This document shows, one piece after another, positions 1-11,620 of a DNA stretch of 64,000 bases (the stretch's first letter is position 1; each line of letters starts with the position of its first letter). The notes beneath the pieces are model-generated. The model did no database searches, had not been told where the DNA came from, and saw nothing but the letters and a program-made list of their open reading frames with translations. The DNA comes from Harmothoe impar (Eukaryota > Annelida > Polychaeta > Phyllodocida > Polynoidae). Made by a program: the position numbers and the translations under genes. The stretch spans positions 9,424,001 through 9,488,000 of the forward strand of contig OX381708.1 in the NCBI GenBank assembly GCA_947462335.1, read 5' to 3'.

Positions 1-58
1 AAAACTTATACACGCAAAATTTATACACGCGAAAATATATACGTTTACAGTACTGTAT
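1..58. mobile_element. Partial TTCGCG foldback MITE (TA family F)
   Basis: The window opens in the right end of an element whose complete copies are at 16.6 kb and 29.2 kb. It shows the words ACACGCGAAAATATATACG and then the right terminus CGTTTACAG followed by TA. The left part lies outside the window. Confidence 0.7.
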
Positions 59-59
59 T

Positions 60-585
60 AGTATCTATAGCCCTCCCCCCCCCCCCCCCCCACACACACA
101 TAGAGACGCAGATTCCGGTGACCAGTGGGCGGGCCCTTTGATATTCTAGGTTTTGTTCGCAAGCTTTTGAAAGTATCTAGAATGAGTTGTGAATCATCAC
201 ATCGACTCGCGAGTCATCAGGATCCACTGACTGATTCTAGGAATATAATGAAATTGTTGGATATACTTCAACTTGTTAAAATCAATTTCCTGAGGTCAGA
301 CAAGTAATTAGGGGTGGGAGATTGTTCTTCCTGAGCAAATATTTGCTGAAATCTCGAGAAATGTGAATATTTAAAATTTATTTAAAAAAATTGAATCCTG
401 CCTAGTTTGTAGTACATGTATAACTCGATCTGTGCCCACCTACACAGTATGACCTGACATCTGTACAGAATTACCACATTTAATGATCTACATACATGTA
501 TAACACCATCTGTCCAGCACATTTTGTCACCTTCTCATCGATTTGGGTAATCTGCCACATCTTCATCCCAAATAAACTTGTGTAC
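60..585. other. Gene-free stretch, no recognised content
   Basis: After a poly-C/CA tract at 71-100 this stretch is ordinary AT-rich sequence. The only ORF is about 60 codons and has no domain resemblance. I see no exon with coding-like composition. Confidence 0.5.
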
Positions 586-770
586 CGTATTCGACGTAAG
601 AAGCGCCCTCCCCCCAATAAGCACCCCCTCCCTTTTGAAGCATTTTAGACTAGAACAAAGGCTCAAATTTCATAATATTGGAGATACTTTAATAGACGCG
701 TAAGTACTAAAACGCCATAAAAATATTTTTATAACCGCCCAGGGCGCTTATTACGTCGAACACGGTATAC
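586..770. mobile_element. TA-flanked MITE, CCGTATTCGACG termini
   Basis: Inverted ends CCGTATTCGACGTAAGAAGC and GCTTATTACGTCGAACACGG are each flanked by TA. The interior repeats the word AAGCGCC/AATAAGCACC. It belongs to the same terminal class (C-N-GTA, TA target) as the larger CCGTAAAA families in this window, but with a different body. Confidence 0.65.
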
Positions 771-786
771 CATAAATTGTATTACC

Positions 787-977
787 GTAAATTCCCGCGT
801 ATAACCCGCATCTCGGGTATAACCCGCACCCCCAACTTAGGAGAATCCTATAACCCGTTTCTGGATCTGAAAATTCATATTTAAGTACTGTATACCCTAT
901 ATAGGTATGTTTGGTATCAAATGAAAGCTGTGTTCGGTTCGCGTACAACCCACGGGTAGTACGCGGGAATTTACGGT
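787..977. mobile_element. TA-flanked MITE, CCGTAAATTCCCGCGTATAA type (family C)
   Basis: The left end CCGTAAATTCCCGCGTATAA and the right end ACGCGGGAATTTACGG are inverted repeats flanked by TA. The body repeats the word TATAACCCGC. A sister copy is at 47.6-47.8 kb. A 65-codon ORF across it is a by-product. Confidence 0.8.
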
Positions 978-1021
978 AGTTTGAGAGTGTGGGAGTCGTG
1001 GGTCATACAACAAACAGTATA

Positions 1022-1182
1022 TAACACCACAGCCAAAAATATTCTTCTTATTTCAAGAAAGCAAGATAGATAAACTCGATTGGTGGACGAATGACTAGTT
1101 TTAAGAAAGAATATTTTCTTAAAACAAGTCATTTTTTCCCCGCCAGGCGAGTTTTATTTATCATTATTTTTGGTTGTGACCG
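1022..1182. mobile_element. Short foldback element
   Basis: Imperfect inverted ends (CACAGCCAAAAATA on the left, TATTTTTGGTTGTG on the right) enclose an inner hairpin around AAGAATATTTTCTT. The termini are less exact than in the other elements, and I could not see a target-site duplication. Confidence 0.45.
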
Positions 1183-1562
1183 GTTGGCAAGCTTGATACA
1201 AAGAGGAAACGGTACACTGTATTGATAAAAAATGATTGTATTCATTCACCTTGTCTAAAGCCCCGCCAAACAGAGATGGAATTGTAGCCAATCCATGATA
1301 TTAAATCTAGCACTATACCCGTCCCAAATACAAGTGGTTTTATCAGGCTCGTTTATCTTCATGAATGGTAAATCATCAGCTTACTACATACCCACCCACC
1401 CACCCACCCAACACACACAGACATACACGCAGTGTACACCCATGAATCTAAATACACTGGATTGGCTTCCCTGTAGCACTGTAGTCTGACAGCTGTGGTA
1501 TGGGTGACTGTAGCGCCCCCACCCAGCAGGTGGCAGAATCCGGAACTAAAAGTAATACCTAA
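1183..1562. other. Gene-free stretch with short CCCA/ACAC tract
   Basis: The ORFs here (up to 103 codons, - strand) are partly made of the CCCA repeat at 1390-1420 and run into the satellite at 1563. No domain or exon signal is seen. Confidence 0.45.
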
Positions 1563-3113
1563 TGAATTTGGTGACTCACTGGAAATAATTATTTTGGAAG
1601 ACTTAAAGTGGTCACAGCAGTTTGATTCAAAGTGCGTTAGAAAGGTCTTGAACTGTAGTTTCTGACCCACTTTGCTTGATGGAGATATTTTAAGGGGGTA
1701 TTTTTTTAATTAGGCTCCGAATTTTGAGATTTTTTTCTAAAAATTACTGAATTTTGGGACCCCTGAGAAAAACTCCCCCCTACTCATAATGATTTGAAAT
1801 CACTTCAGTCCCGAGGAACAAGACAAGGGCTTTCCAAATCATTTGGAATTGTGGCTCAACGACAATTTTAAGTGACAAAAGAAAATTATCTCCTGAGGGT
1901 GACATTTTGGAGTAAGTGGTCAGTTGGGGTGGATTTTCTCTTAAAACGACCGTCAGGGGATAATTTATTTGGAAGACTCAAAAAAGTCGCAGCTCTTCAA
2001 TACAAACTGTGTTGGAAAGGTCTTGGATTGTAGTTTCTGACCCAGCTTGTTTGATTGGGATATTGAAAGGGGGTATTTTTCAAATACGGCTCCGAATTTT
2101 GAGATTTTTTTCTAAAAATTACCGAATTTTGGGACCCTTAATAAAAACTCCCCCCTACTCATAATGATTTGAAATTACTTCAGTCCCGAAGAACAAGACA
2201 AGGGCTCTCCAAATCATTTGGAATTGTGGCTCAACGAAAATTTTAAGTGACAAAAGAAAATTATCTCCTGAGGGTCAATAAATGAGGTGCCCTGGTGAGT
2301 AAAAAATGAACTAACGAATTTGGTGACTCATTGGAAATAATTTTTTTGGAAGACTTAAAATGATCACAGCAGTTTGATTCAAAGTGCGTTAGAAAGGTCC
2401 TGAATTGTTGTTTCTGACCCACCTTGCTTGATGGAGATATTTTAAGAGGGTATTTTTTAAATAAGGCTCCAAATTTTGAGATTTTTTCTGAAAATTTACC
2501 CAATTTTGGGACCCCTAATAAAAACTCCCCGCTACTCATAATGGTTTGAAATCACTTGTGTCCCGAAGAACAAGACAAGGGCTTTCTGAATCATTTGGAA
2601 TTGTGGCCCTACAACAATTTTAAGTGACAAAAGAAAATTATCTCCTGAGTGTGACATTTTGGAGTAAGTGGTCAGTTGGGGTGGATTTTCTCTTAAAACG
2701 ACCATCAGGGGATAATTTATTTAGAAGACTCAAAATAGTCGTAGCTCTTCAATACAAACTGTGTTGCAAAGGTCTTGGATTGTAGTTTCTGACCCAGCTT
2801 GTTTGATTGGGATATTGAAAGGGGGTATTTTTCAAATTAGGCTCCGAATTTTGAGATTTTTTTTCAAAAAATTACCGAATTTTGGGACCCTTAAGTAAAA
2901 CTCCTCCCTACTCATAATGATTTGAAATCACTTCAGTCCCGAAGAACAAGACAAGGGCTTTCCAAATCATTTGGAATTGTGGCTCAACGACAATTTTAAG
3001 TGACAAAAGAAAATTATCTCCTGAGGGTCAATAAATGAGGTGCCCTGGTGAGTAAAAAATGAACTAACGAATTTGGTGACTCATTGGAAATAATTTTTTT
3101 GGAAGACTTAAAA
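1563..3113. repeat. Dimeric satellite-like tandem repeat, about 750-bp unit
   Basis: The phrase GAATTTGGTGACTCA recurs at about 1563, 2318 and 3068, which gives a period near 750 bp. Each unit consists of two diverged halves about 390 bp apart. The half that begins AGCAGTTTGATTCAAAGTG and the half that begins CAGCTCTTCAATACAAACTG share TAGTTTCTGACCCA, GATATT, and the block ending TTATCTCCTGAGGGT. The third unit is broken by the element at 3117 and resumes at 4285. ORFs on the - strand through the array recur only because the unit does. Confidence 0.85.
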
Positions 3114-3116
3114 TGA

Positions 3117-4281
3117 GGCCATAAATAAAAAAAATTCTGTTTCCGGTCGACCGGCCGGGTGAGATTTTTTTTCAAGGCCAACCGGCCGGAAATTAAAAGA
3201 TTTTTTTTTTGGAGAAGGTCCAACAGGTAGCATTTTTTTCTCCCCAAAAAAGTGTAAAAACCTCAATATTTCATGGGCTGTGCAATCAAAAGACTTTTTG
3301 AGACAGGGTCCAGCAGGTAGCAAACTTTTTCTTTACAAAATGTGGCAATTACAAGTAGGGCCCTATGATGCAGCATTAACTTGAACTTGATTATCCTTGA
3401 TATTTCATGGCCTGTGCAATAATGAGGTTCTTTTTTAAGGAAATCTTTTTTCAAGTAATTTTATCAGAATACATGGCCATGCTACCATACAGTCCCTCCT
3501 ATCACAAGTTCAGACTGGATGACCTCAGTAGTAGGGCACTTATCCTATATCTGACTGACTGGGGCGGGTCTTATCTCGGCCTAGATAAGGTGCAAGTCCA
3601 GGCACCATACTTGTTAGTGATCAATGTGGGTGGCTTGTAACCATTTACAATTTCTTCTGTATACCATTGGTTGACCTCTACACTTCTTTTTTCATGGGGG
3701 AGGGGGAGGCTGGGTATCATTAGCCCCCCCCCCCCCCTTAGCCCAGGTGAGGAGAGTGTGTGGTTTGTGTTCACTCACAATTTGCTCAGTGCAGTAATTA
3801 TGTGCCTTGGAGTGATTGGATCCTTTTGGACTCCTTTGTGATAACCCCCCCCCCCCCCCTCCCCCAGCCGAGAAGGGGTGCTAACAAATTCTGAGGGGGG
3901 GGGGAGGGGGGACCGGGTGCAACAAAAAGCCAGCACATAACTATAGTTCAAAGGGGGTGGGAGGTTTCACTGCCTTTGGCGATGGAGGCATAAAATATTC
4001 CATGCGCTGTCAAGAGGGGGCTGCATTAAAAAAAAATCAATTTTCAAGCCCCCCCCCCCCCTTCCACCTCCCAGGAGGACGATACAGACATTTTTATGAG
4101 TGTGTGTTCATCGTCAGTGTTTAGAAGAGGACAACATTGTTTCAAACACTTTTCAGTATGGTCTGGTGCAGGGAGGAGAAAAAAAAGAAAAAGGGAAAAA
4201 AAAAAGATTTCCCGGCCGCCCGGGTGAGTTTTTTTTAGCCCACCCGCTGGACCGGAAACAGAATTTTTTTTATGAATGGCC
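3117..4281. mobile_element. 1.17-kb foldback element with TGA duplication, inside the satellite
   Basis: The ends GGCCATAAATAAAAAAAATT and AATTTTTTTTATGAATGGCC are inverted repeats, continued inward by TCTGTTTCCGGTC/GACCGGAAACAGA. TGA flanks both sides (3114-3116 and 4282-4284). Joining the flanks restores the satellite phrase AAAATGATCACAGC. The GGCC ends and 3-bp duplication resemble the GGCCAAAA Harbinger-like family elsewhere in the window. No transposase ORF is visible. The interior has poly-C and poly-G tracts at 3720-3910 and 4050. Confidence 0.75.
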
Positions 4282-4284
4282 TGA

Positions 4285-4960
4285 TCACAGCAGTTTGATT
4301 CAAAGTGCGTTAGAAAGGTCCTGAGTTGTAGTTTCTGACCCACCTTGCTTGATGGAGATATTTTAAGAGGGTATTTTTTAAATAAGGCTCCAAATTTTGA
4401 GATTTTTTCTGAAAATTTACCCAATTTTGGGACCCCTAATAAAAACTCCCCGCTACTCATAATGGTTTGAAATCATTTCAGTCCCGAAGAACAAGATAAG
4501 GGCTTTCTGAATCATTTGAAATTGTGGCCCTACGACAATTTTAAGTGACAAAAGAAAATTATCTCCTGAGGGTGACATTTTGGAGTAAGTGGTCAGTTGG
4601 GGTGGATTTTCTCTTAAAACGACCGTCAGGGGATAATTTATTTAGAAGACTCAAAATAGTCGCAGCTCTTCAATACAAACTGTGTTGGAAAGGTCTTTGA
4701 TTGTAGTTTCTGACCCAACTTGTTTGATTGGGATATTGAAAGGGGGTATTTTTCAAATTAGGCTCCGAATTTTGAGATTTTTTTCTAAAAATTACCGAAT
4801 TTTGGGACCCCTAATTAAATCTCCCCCCTACTCATAATGATTTGAAATTACTCCAGTCCTGAAGAATAAGACAAGGGCTTTCGGAATCATTTGGAATTGT
4901 GGTTCTAGAACAAATTTAAGTGACCTAAAAAAATTATCTCCTGAGGGTGACACTTTCAGT
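4285..4960. repeat. Satellite unit, continuation after the insertion
   Basis: Both halves of the dimeric unit continue to about 4960, where the repeat stops near CTCCTGAGGGTGACAC. A further degenerate fragment of the same repeat is at 51930-52030. Confidence 0.8.
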
Positions 4961-4964
4961 AGTT

Positions 4965-5285
4965 CAGCCTCTACTCACCAGGGGGCATGGGGGGTGCCAT
5001 AGCGGACATGCACAGACCAGGTAGATGGTTTCATATCCAGTTATTTAGATTCATGGTACACCCAACTCCCATGAATTACAATCTGTTTAGAAAAATGTCT
5101 GAAGTTAAAATCACAGTTATATAGCTTTTTAAATGATGGTAGAATCAGGTGGATGATGGCCATCATCATCTCATCAATAATGACTATAATAAGCCCCTAT
5201 GTGAGTTCTGTATGGATGATAGAGTGTACTATATCATGTCATGCTAGGATCTAACAGTCAGGCTCACAGTGGCATACTGTTCCAG
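4965..5285. other. Gene-free stretch
   Basis: No ORF of note, no exon-like GC-rich block and no clear terminal inverted repeat. It is ordinary intergenic or intronic sequence. Confidence 0.4.
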
Positions 5286-5615
5286 CCTTAAAGGGCAGCA
5301 TGGTGCATTAAAGGGCGGCTAGCACCGCTAAGACTGCCAGTCTTAGCAAGTCACGTGACCTCGATAGCGGCGCCCTGATTGGTCAATTGGTGCCTCTGGT
5401 TGCTGTGTGTTTCGTAAGAACTCAGAGGGTAGGTACCCGTCTTTGCTAGGTACGGTGCTAGCCGCCCTTTAATGCAGTATGTCCTTTGTCAGCATGATGC
5501 ATGAATACAGCCCTGGTGAGTAACTCGCCAGTGCTACAATCCACATGCATCATGTCAACCCCATGGGGTTGATACACTCCCGAAGGGTCGGTATGATGCA
5601 CCAATCAGGCTGTCA
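5286..5615. mobile_element. TTAA-class double-hairpin element (family A), carrying a nested insertion
   Basis: Contains the family A words CAGCATGATGCATGAATACA, GAGTAACTCGCCAG and GATACACTCCCGAAGG. The copy is interrupted at its TTAA by the element at 5312-5468. Confidence 0.7.
5312..5468. mobile_element. 157-bp TTAA-flanked MITE nested in family A
   Basis: Termini AGGGCGGCTAGCACCG and CGGTGCTAGCCGCCCT are perfect inverted repeats. TTAA lies on both sides (5308-5311 and 5469-5472). Removing the element and one TTAA restores the GCATTAATGC of the host family A element. TTAA target duplication is the signature of piggyBac-superfamily transposition. Confidence 0.8.
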
Positions 5616-5660
5616 ACAGTTTCCTATTTTCTCCTATATTCTCCTATATTTGGGCATAAA

Positions 5661-6113
5661 CTCCTACCGTAAAACCCCGCCTTTAAGACGGATTTTATTT
5701 GGGATTTATTTTTTGCACAAGACGGATTTTTTCCCAAAGTTAGGGGGTCGTCTTAAAGGCGGGGTTTTCTAAAATTTGACTTAAGAAAATGTTGGAGAAA
5801 AAGAAAAGAAAAAGAGATTTTTTTCAAGAGATTAAAATACACTTTCTTTTCTTTTTTTTAAGTGCTTTCCTTATGTAAATGATACAACTGTGAAGTATCT
5901 AGTGACACCACTCGTGTTTTTGACTAGAAAGGTTGATAAGGAGGGGGTCTGAAAGGGGTCTAGAGCCCCAAAAAGATCTCAAAAGTCGGGGGGCGTCTTA
6001 AAGGTGGGGTTTTCTAAAATGTCATACTTGTTTTGCACAAGACGAATTTTTTTCTAAAGTTGGGGGGTCGTCTTAAAGGCGGGGTCGTCTTAAAGGCGGG
6101 GTTTTACGGTATA
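5661..6113. mobile_element. TA-flanked MITE, CCGTAAAACCCCGCC type (family D)
   Basis: Left end TA-CCGTAAAACCCCGCC and right end GGCGGGGTTTTACGG-TA. The keyword CGTCTTAAAGGCGGGG is repeated four times in the interior, as if internal end copies had accumulated. Related pieces are at 44.05 kb and 41.8 kb. Confidence 0.75.
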
Positions 6114-6119
6114 TCTCCT

Positions 6120-6540
6120 ATTTTCTCCTATATTTGGACAAAAAAACTCCTATTTTCTCCTATTTTTTGAAGATTTGTAAAAAAAAAAATTAAAAAAACT
6201 GAAAATGGTGATATTTTTGGCACTTCATGAGATTTGTCTAGATCCAATGAGGAATTTGTTCATCTTATGTAGGAGGGGCTTAGCAAATTCCTCAGACCAG
6301 GAAATTGCACCAAATTGCAGAATTTGCCCTCTTGATTTTCAAAATTTTCTAAACTAAACTCTTTCAGTGGTAGATTAATCCACCACTGATGAGTACCTAT
6401 CCAGACTCCACTTTGACTTTCGCTGGAGGGTTAGCGAGATTCGCACCTTTAAGGTGGGGGGGGGCAGGCATGCCTTAAATATTCATATTGGTGGTGAGGG
6501 GGAAGTGCACAAGTAAAGCATCAGAAAGCAGATTGTCCCA
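6120..6540. other. Gene-free stretch with CTCCTATTTT repeats
   Basis: Copies of CTCCTATATT/CTCCTATTTT occur around 5630-5660 and 6117-6170 and recur at 7590-7670. A poly-G tract is at 6457-6465. No gene is seen. Confidence 0.4.
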
Positions 6541-7490
6541 GCCCCAAATGTACAAATACAGATCTGAATATATTTGTGCCAAAATGTACTAGATGCACCA
6601 TTTAAAATGTTTATACTTTCCCTTTAAAAAATTGGATTCCAGATCCAATCATAAAAAAACTGATGTAGACCTAATTGTTAATATGTCTTCAAGGCTAGAA
6701 TTTCAAAATTGTCCGGAAACCTTTCCATCCAAAAACTCTGTTCCATCCCCAATCATAGAGGCTGGATAATAACAAACCTAAGATTTGATACATTTTTGGC
6801 CAAAATACACCAGAATGCACCACTTAAGTCTAGAATTTCAACATTTTCTAAAAAATTTCTTCCAAATACAAGGTTCCGGCCCCAATCCTAGAAAATAGAT
6901 AAAGACCTGCAAATTGCAATGATAATGTCTAAAATTTCAAAATTTTCCCAAAGCCTGTATCTCCAAAAATAAATTTTCAGCCCCAATCATTGTGAACAAT
7001 AACAGACCAGAGCTTTGATTTTTTTTGCCAATGAACCAGCAAATGACACCAGTTCAAGTCTGGAATTTCAAAAATTTCTCGAAACCTTTCCTTCCCAAAA
7101 GATTTCATCCCAAATCATTGAGTCTGGATAATACAGATCTGAGCTTTGATACATTTTCGGCCAGAATGCACTATTTTAAGTCTAGATTTTTTAACTTTTT
7201 GAAAAACCTTCCCAACAAAAAAGTTCCAACCCTAATCATAGACGCTAGATAATACAGGTATGAACTGTAATATGTTTTTGGCCAAAATGAACCAGGATGC
7301 ACCATTTCAAGTCTAGAGTTCAAATTTTCCCAGAACCTCTCCCCCCAAAAAAGCTTAGATCCAGCCCCAATCATAAAGACTAATGCAGAGTTGAGCTTTG
7401 ATATATTTTTGTGCCAAAATGCACCAGAATGCACAATCTCAAATCTAGACTTTCCAATTTCCTTGAGGGGGAATGCCCCCAACCCCCCCT
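6541..7490. repeat. Degenerate tandem repeat, about 120-130-bp unit
   Basis: The phrase GATACATTTTTGGCCAAAAT, then GCACCA and AAGTCTAGAATTTCAA, recurs in degenerate form near 6569, 6785, 7020, 7147, 7270 and 7400. It is linked each time by a CCAATCATA...GATAATA segment. The ORFs of 60-103 codons across it are repeat by-products. Confidence 0.65.
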
Positions 7491-7726
7491 ACTCAGACCA
7501 CTATACTTCGCTTGCGGTGTTCGGGGGGACAAAATCATGGGCTCAGATTTTTTCCTCTTATATCTGTATATGTTAGACCTAGTTTACTCCCGTAATAACT
7601 CCTATTTTCCCCCCTATATTGTGCCGATTGTTCCTATTTTTCCGATTTCAAAACTCCTATATTCCTATTTTTCTGAGGCAAAATCTGGTTGACACCCTGA
7701 TGCATCATAACAAAAAATGTCACCTT

Positions 7727-7950
7727 CCTTAAAAGGTTAATGCAGTTTGCCCCTTGTCAGCATGATGCATGAATGCAGCCCTGGTGAGTAACAGGGCTGC
7801 ATCCATGCACCATGCTAACCCTATGGGGTTGATACACTCCCAAAGCTAGTGTCTGCATGATGCATGAATGTAGCACCGGACCGGTGACAGGTGAGTTACT
7901 CACCGGGGCTGCATTCATGCATCATGACACCCAAGGACGTCATTATAGCA
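7727..7950. mobile_element. Family A (TTAA) double-hairpin element
   Basis: Contains CAGCATGATGCATGAATGCA, GAGTAAC and TGCATTCATGCATCATGAC in hairpin arrangement, with a CCTTAAAAGGTTAA edge on the left. The copy is rearranged relative to the best copies. Confidence 0.7.
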
Positions 7951-8239
7951 ACATGTGCCCGGATGCACATTGATTTCAATGCCCTTAGTGTACACCTGCA
8001 CTTACCTGAGACAGGCGCGTACTCAAAACCAGAATTTATTACCGGACCAATATTAGTTCTGTTCATGACCTCTCTAGGTGTTCATACAAGTGTCAAGAAA
8101 TACGCTCTTTTGAAACGCGGTACTTAACACAAAAGTGTATGTGTATTGTCTTGATTACGGCGTGGGTTTATTCCTTTATTACTTTATAGGCTATGTGAGG
8201 GTTGTACATGTTAGCTTTAGACACTGCCCTTCCAAAACC

Positions 8240-8545
8240 GATACCAGGCGGCCCGGGGGGGTCACTGAGTCTGTGAGGGTAGATAACAACTGCTGCCCTA
8301 CCGCCCCTCTTATAAGAGGTTGGGAAATTTGACCGCCCTACTTCTTAGAGTCTGGGAGATTTGACTGACCTACATTTCAGAGGTTGGGAGATTTGACTGC
8401 CCCACTTTTCAGAGTTTCCCTTAATTTGGTACAAATACAATTTTATTCATCCCTTTCAGCAAGAAAACTTGCTCAATTTAAATATATGATTTTAACCGCT
8501 CTACTTATCAGGGCCTTGATGACATCTGACCGCCCCCCCCTTTTC
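8240..8545. repeat. Short degenerate tandem repeat, about 43-bp unit
   Basis: The phrase GAGGTTGGGAGATTTGAC followed by GCCC(T)AC recurs about four times between 8300 and 8410, then fades into a poly-C tract at 8530. Confidence 0.5.
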
Positions 8546-8627
8546 AGGATATGATGGAAATTCCCATTGTGCTGCAGTGGTTATCCAATACATGGTAGAG
8601 TGACCAACCCCCCCCCCCCCCGCGGGA

Positions 8628-8961
8628 AGTGGCGTAGGAAAAGGGGGGGCCAGGGGGCTCAGGCCCCCCCCCCCCAATCACTGAGGAGGGGGGGCCTGAA
8701 TATGTTTGGGCCCCCCCAAAACTTGTCTAGACCTGTAATACAATACCCCAATTTTCAATCCTTACGTCTCCCGCAAATGGAAAAGTTCGGGTAAAGGGGG
8801 CTGGGCCCCCAAATCAGAACTAAGGGGGGCTCAAATATTACTTTTCCATACACTCTGATATAAGCGTATGTATGATACATCATGCATAAAAACCGATACT
8901 CAAAGTTGGTTGGAGTGGCCCCCCTTGGGCCCCCCAATGAAGATTTGCTTCCTACGCCTCT
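8628..8961. mobile_element. Foldback element with AGTGGCGTAGGAA end
   Basis: Left end AGTGGCGTAGGAA matches the inverted right end TTCCTACGCCTCT with one mismatch. The interior is rich in GGGGGGCC/GGCCCCCC blocks that can pair with each other. The ends look hAT-like, but no 8-bp duplication could be confirmed. Confidence 0.55.
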
Positions 8962-9940
8962 GCCGGGCTGCACCAGCTGGCACCTGGTGGTATTTAACCG
9001 GAATAAAGTTGGGAACGGGTATTTTGTTTTTTTTCTCCATTCATAGTTAGAGGCATCCAATCATGCTCGTTACAGATTACTTCAGATGTAAACGTGCGAA
9101 TTGATGGACATATGTAAAGCTCAACTCCCATCATAAATAAACAAGTTTAAAGTAATAAATGTTTGGAGAGAGAACAAAATACCATTTGGAAGCTAGGCTT
9201 ACCGGTTGTAGGCGCATATACATGTATCTATATTGAATCTGGGACCTTCTGGCTGGGCCGACAAAGAGCTTCCCTAATGAGCTCACAGCTGGACTGGATA
9301 CCCGATGTCTTTGGTAATTTAGCAGGGCAATAAAATGTGGGGTGGCAATTAATGGTGCTATTGTGAGTTGTAAAACTGGTGGTAAATGCGGTAACCAGGA
9401 GGATGCAAAGTTTATTGATAGTGCCTGTAAATGACACTTAGGTTAGGTGTTGTCTATGTTTTAATTGATATTATCAATGTGGACCATAATGACCTCACAG
9501 TAGAGGTATAAGCTAGTATACCCCAGCAGGTGTTATGCCGCATCCACACAGAGGTGCTAATTTTTATTGCCCTACAGGGGGTCCTGTTTGAAGTTTAGGC
9601 TGTTTGGAGTCATGAGGGGGTGGGTGGTGGTTGGAGCAGCTCTATAAACTCACCAACATCCAGACAGTAGAGGGGGTGTTTCTATTGAGGGAACAGCCAG
9701 ATTTCAAAATTGTGATAGTTGGGAAAATGATAAACTGGCCTCTTAGAATATTTTACTTGAGGAATATATTTAGAAATTGCCTAGACATATAAGTCAGATA
9801 TTCCAACAGAGGTCATACCTTTTCTAGGAATAGATATTCACTGAAGACATAGATATTCAGGATAGTTTTAAATGTTTACCAGCGATCTTTACCCTACCAT
9901 TTATGAGACCCCCAGTGGGTTCAGAGGCTCTTCCGCCCTA
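8962..9940. other. Gene-free stretch, nothing recognised
   Basis: The ORFs are shorter than 102 codons and without recognisable domains. I see no terminal repeats and no exon with supported splice sites. Confidence 0.45.
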
Positions 9941-9944
9941 TATA

Positions 9945-10168
9945 TAGCCTCCCCTCCCTTTTAAGCACATGGTGGTTTTTTTGCTAAAAAGGGTTGGAAT
10001 TCTTTTTGGTCCCCGCCTCAAGAGGGGTCCATTTTTTTTGGTCCCTCCCCCCTTCAAGGGATCCAAATTTTTATGGTCCCCCCCCTTCAAGGGGCCAAAA
10101 ATTTTTGGTCCCCCCACCATAAATCCACCAAACCCCCCGGTTGTTTTAAAAAATGATCATTCTTTAAA
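9945..10168. mobile_element. Degenerate GGGAGTG(A)TC-family element (family B')
   Basis: Carries the family interior TTTTTTGCTAAAAAGGG and repeated GGTCCCCCCC/AAGGGG blocks. It has a decayed right end AAAAAATGATCATTCTTTAA that corresponds to the intact AAAAAATGATCACTCCCTAA. The left end is not clear. Confidence 0.6.
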
Positions 10169-10169
10169 G

Positions 10170-10880
10170 TAATGTGGTTCATGTTATTGTAAATGCAGCT
10201 AAATAATATTCATAACAACGTTTTTAGAGTGTGCCTTGGTGAGCTGTAGTGCTATAGTGCTATAGATAGGCACTCTCTTATGTAGTCAGTCCTCTGTGAG
10301 TCAGATTGCCGTGGTATGGTGTGTTGGTTCATCAAAATACTCATTGATGAAAAGACATTTTTCAATTTATCTCCAGACCATTCTGTGCTTAACATGTTCA
10401 GCTATCTTTTTGGTTCAGCTTGAAATGATTTGGTTTATAGTTTTGTCGTAGTTCATGATCTTGTGGCAAAATCAGCTGTTTTTTTGGTGTAAATCACTGC
10501 TATAGCACTGCAGCCTATGGGAAGCATGGTCATGGATTCAGTATTTTTTGTGCTCATTTTATACACCTTTCCTAAATAGATACTGCTTAGATTCTTTTAC
10601 AGTAGCGAGTTAAGATTGGGGCATTATCATTTCTTAAAAATGTAAGTTGGAATATTTTGTATTTAGGTGAATTTGTAGCTGTTGATCTTTGCATATGTAT
10701 ATGCCAGCATGTCTGGCATATACATGCCAGCATGTCTGGGAAGCAGCTGTCAAGTAGGTGGATAAGTGGGTGGATTACATAACTGACCTGATATTGGTGA
10801 ATTGTTTTTGCAAAACAAGGTGAAGGTCAGTCATTCCTGGCAGTGCACTCTGTTACCCTGCCTTGTTTCTGGACACGGCA
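10170..10880. other. Gene-free stretch
   Basis: AT-rich sequence with no long ORF. A small duplication of the word ATGCCAGCATGTCTGG occurs near 10700-10740. Nothing else is recognised. Confidence 0.4.
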
Positions 10881-10885
10881 GCGGC

Positions 10886-11405
10886 CACCCGATTTGGCGA
10901 GAAAAAAGTCCGAAATCGCAAAAAAAAGTGAAATTTGCCTAAAAACACCCGATTTGGCGAGAAAAAAGTTCGGAATCGCAAAACGGTGAAATTTGCCTAA
11001 AAACACCCGATTTGGCGAGAAAAAAGTTCGAAATCGCGAAAAAGTGGAATTTGCCTAAAAACACCTGATTTGGCGAGAAAAAAGTCTGAAATCGCAAAAA
11101 GAGTGAAATTTGCCTGAAAACACCCGATTTGGCGAGAAAAAAGTTCGAAATCGCAAAAAAGTGAAATTTGCCTAAAAACACCCGATTTGGCGAGAAAAAA
11201 GTCCGAAATCGCAAAAAGAGTGAAATTTGCCTGAAAACACACGATGTGGCGAGAAAAAAGTTTGAAATCGCAAAAAAGTGAAATTTGCCCAAAAACACCC
11301 GATTTGGCGAGAAAAAAGTTCGAAATCGTAAAAAAAAGCGAAATTTGCCTAAAAACACCCGATTTGGCGAGAAAAAAGTTTGAAAGCACAAAAAAAGTGA
11401 AATTT
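10886..11405. repeat. Minisatellite, about 59-60-bp unit, nine copies
   Basis: The phrase CACCCGATTTGGCGAGAAAA then AAGT(C/T)(C/T)GAAATCGCAAAAA, GTGAAATTTGCC(T)AAAAA repeats nine times from 10886 to about 11400. The unit is near 60 bp, so two - strand frames stay open across the array (130-150 codons). These encode only the repeat. There are no spacers, so this is not a CRISPR array. Confidence 0.9.
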
Positions 11406-11620
11406 TAGAGAAAGGCTATTTTACATAATAATATACAGTACATATAATATGTTGCCTATTATGCCAAGGCACACTCTTCTAGTACACAAAGCTGTTACTA
11501 TACTAATGATGTAGAGCTGGATGCTATATTTTTTGTTTATGTTCACACTTCAAACAGGGTTCAGGAATAAGTCACGTGACTCTCCCCACTCCCAGAGCTC
11601 ATCTACACGTGCTGCTCTGA

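Noticed and set aside
4044..4460. 138-codon - strand ORF
   Set aside because: Spans the junction between the satellite and the inserted foldback element.
10939..11391. Two 130-150-codon - strand ORFs encoding a repetitive Phe-rich protein
   Set aside because: They are two frames of the same 60-bp minisatellite and stay open only because of unit length and composition.
10886..11405. Possible CRISPR array
   Set aside because: Repeats are contiguous, without unique spacers, and the genome is eukaryotic.
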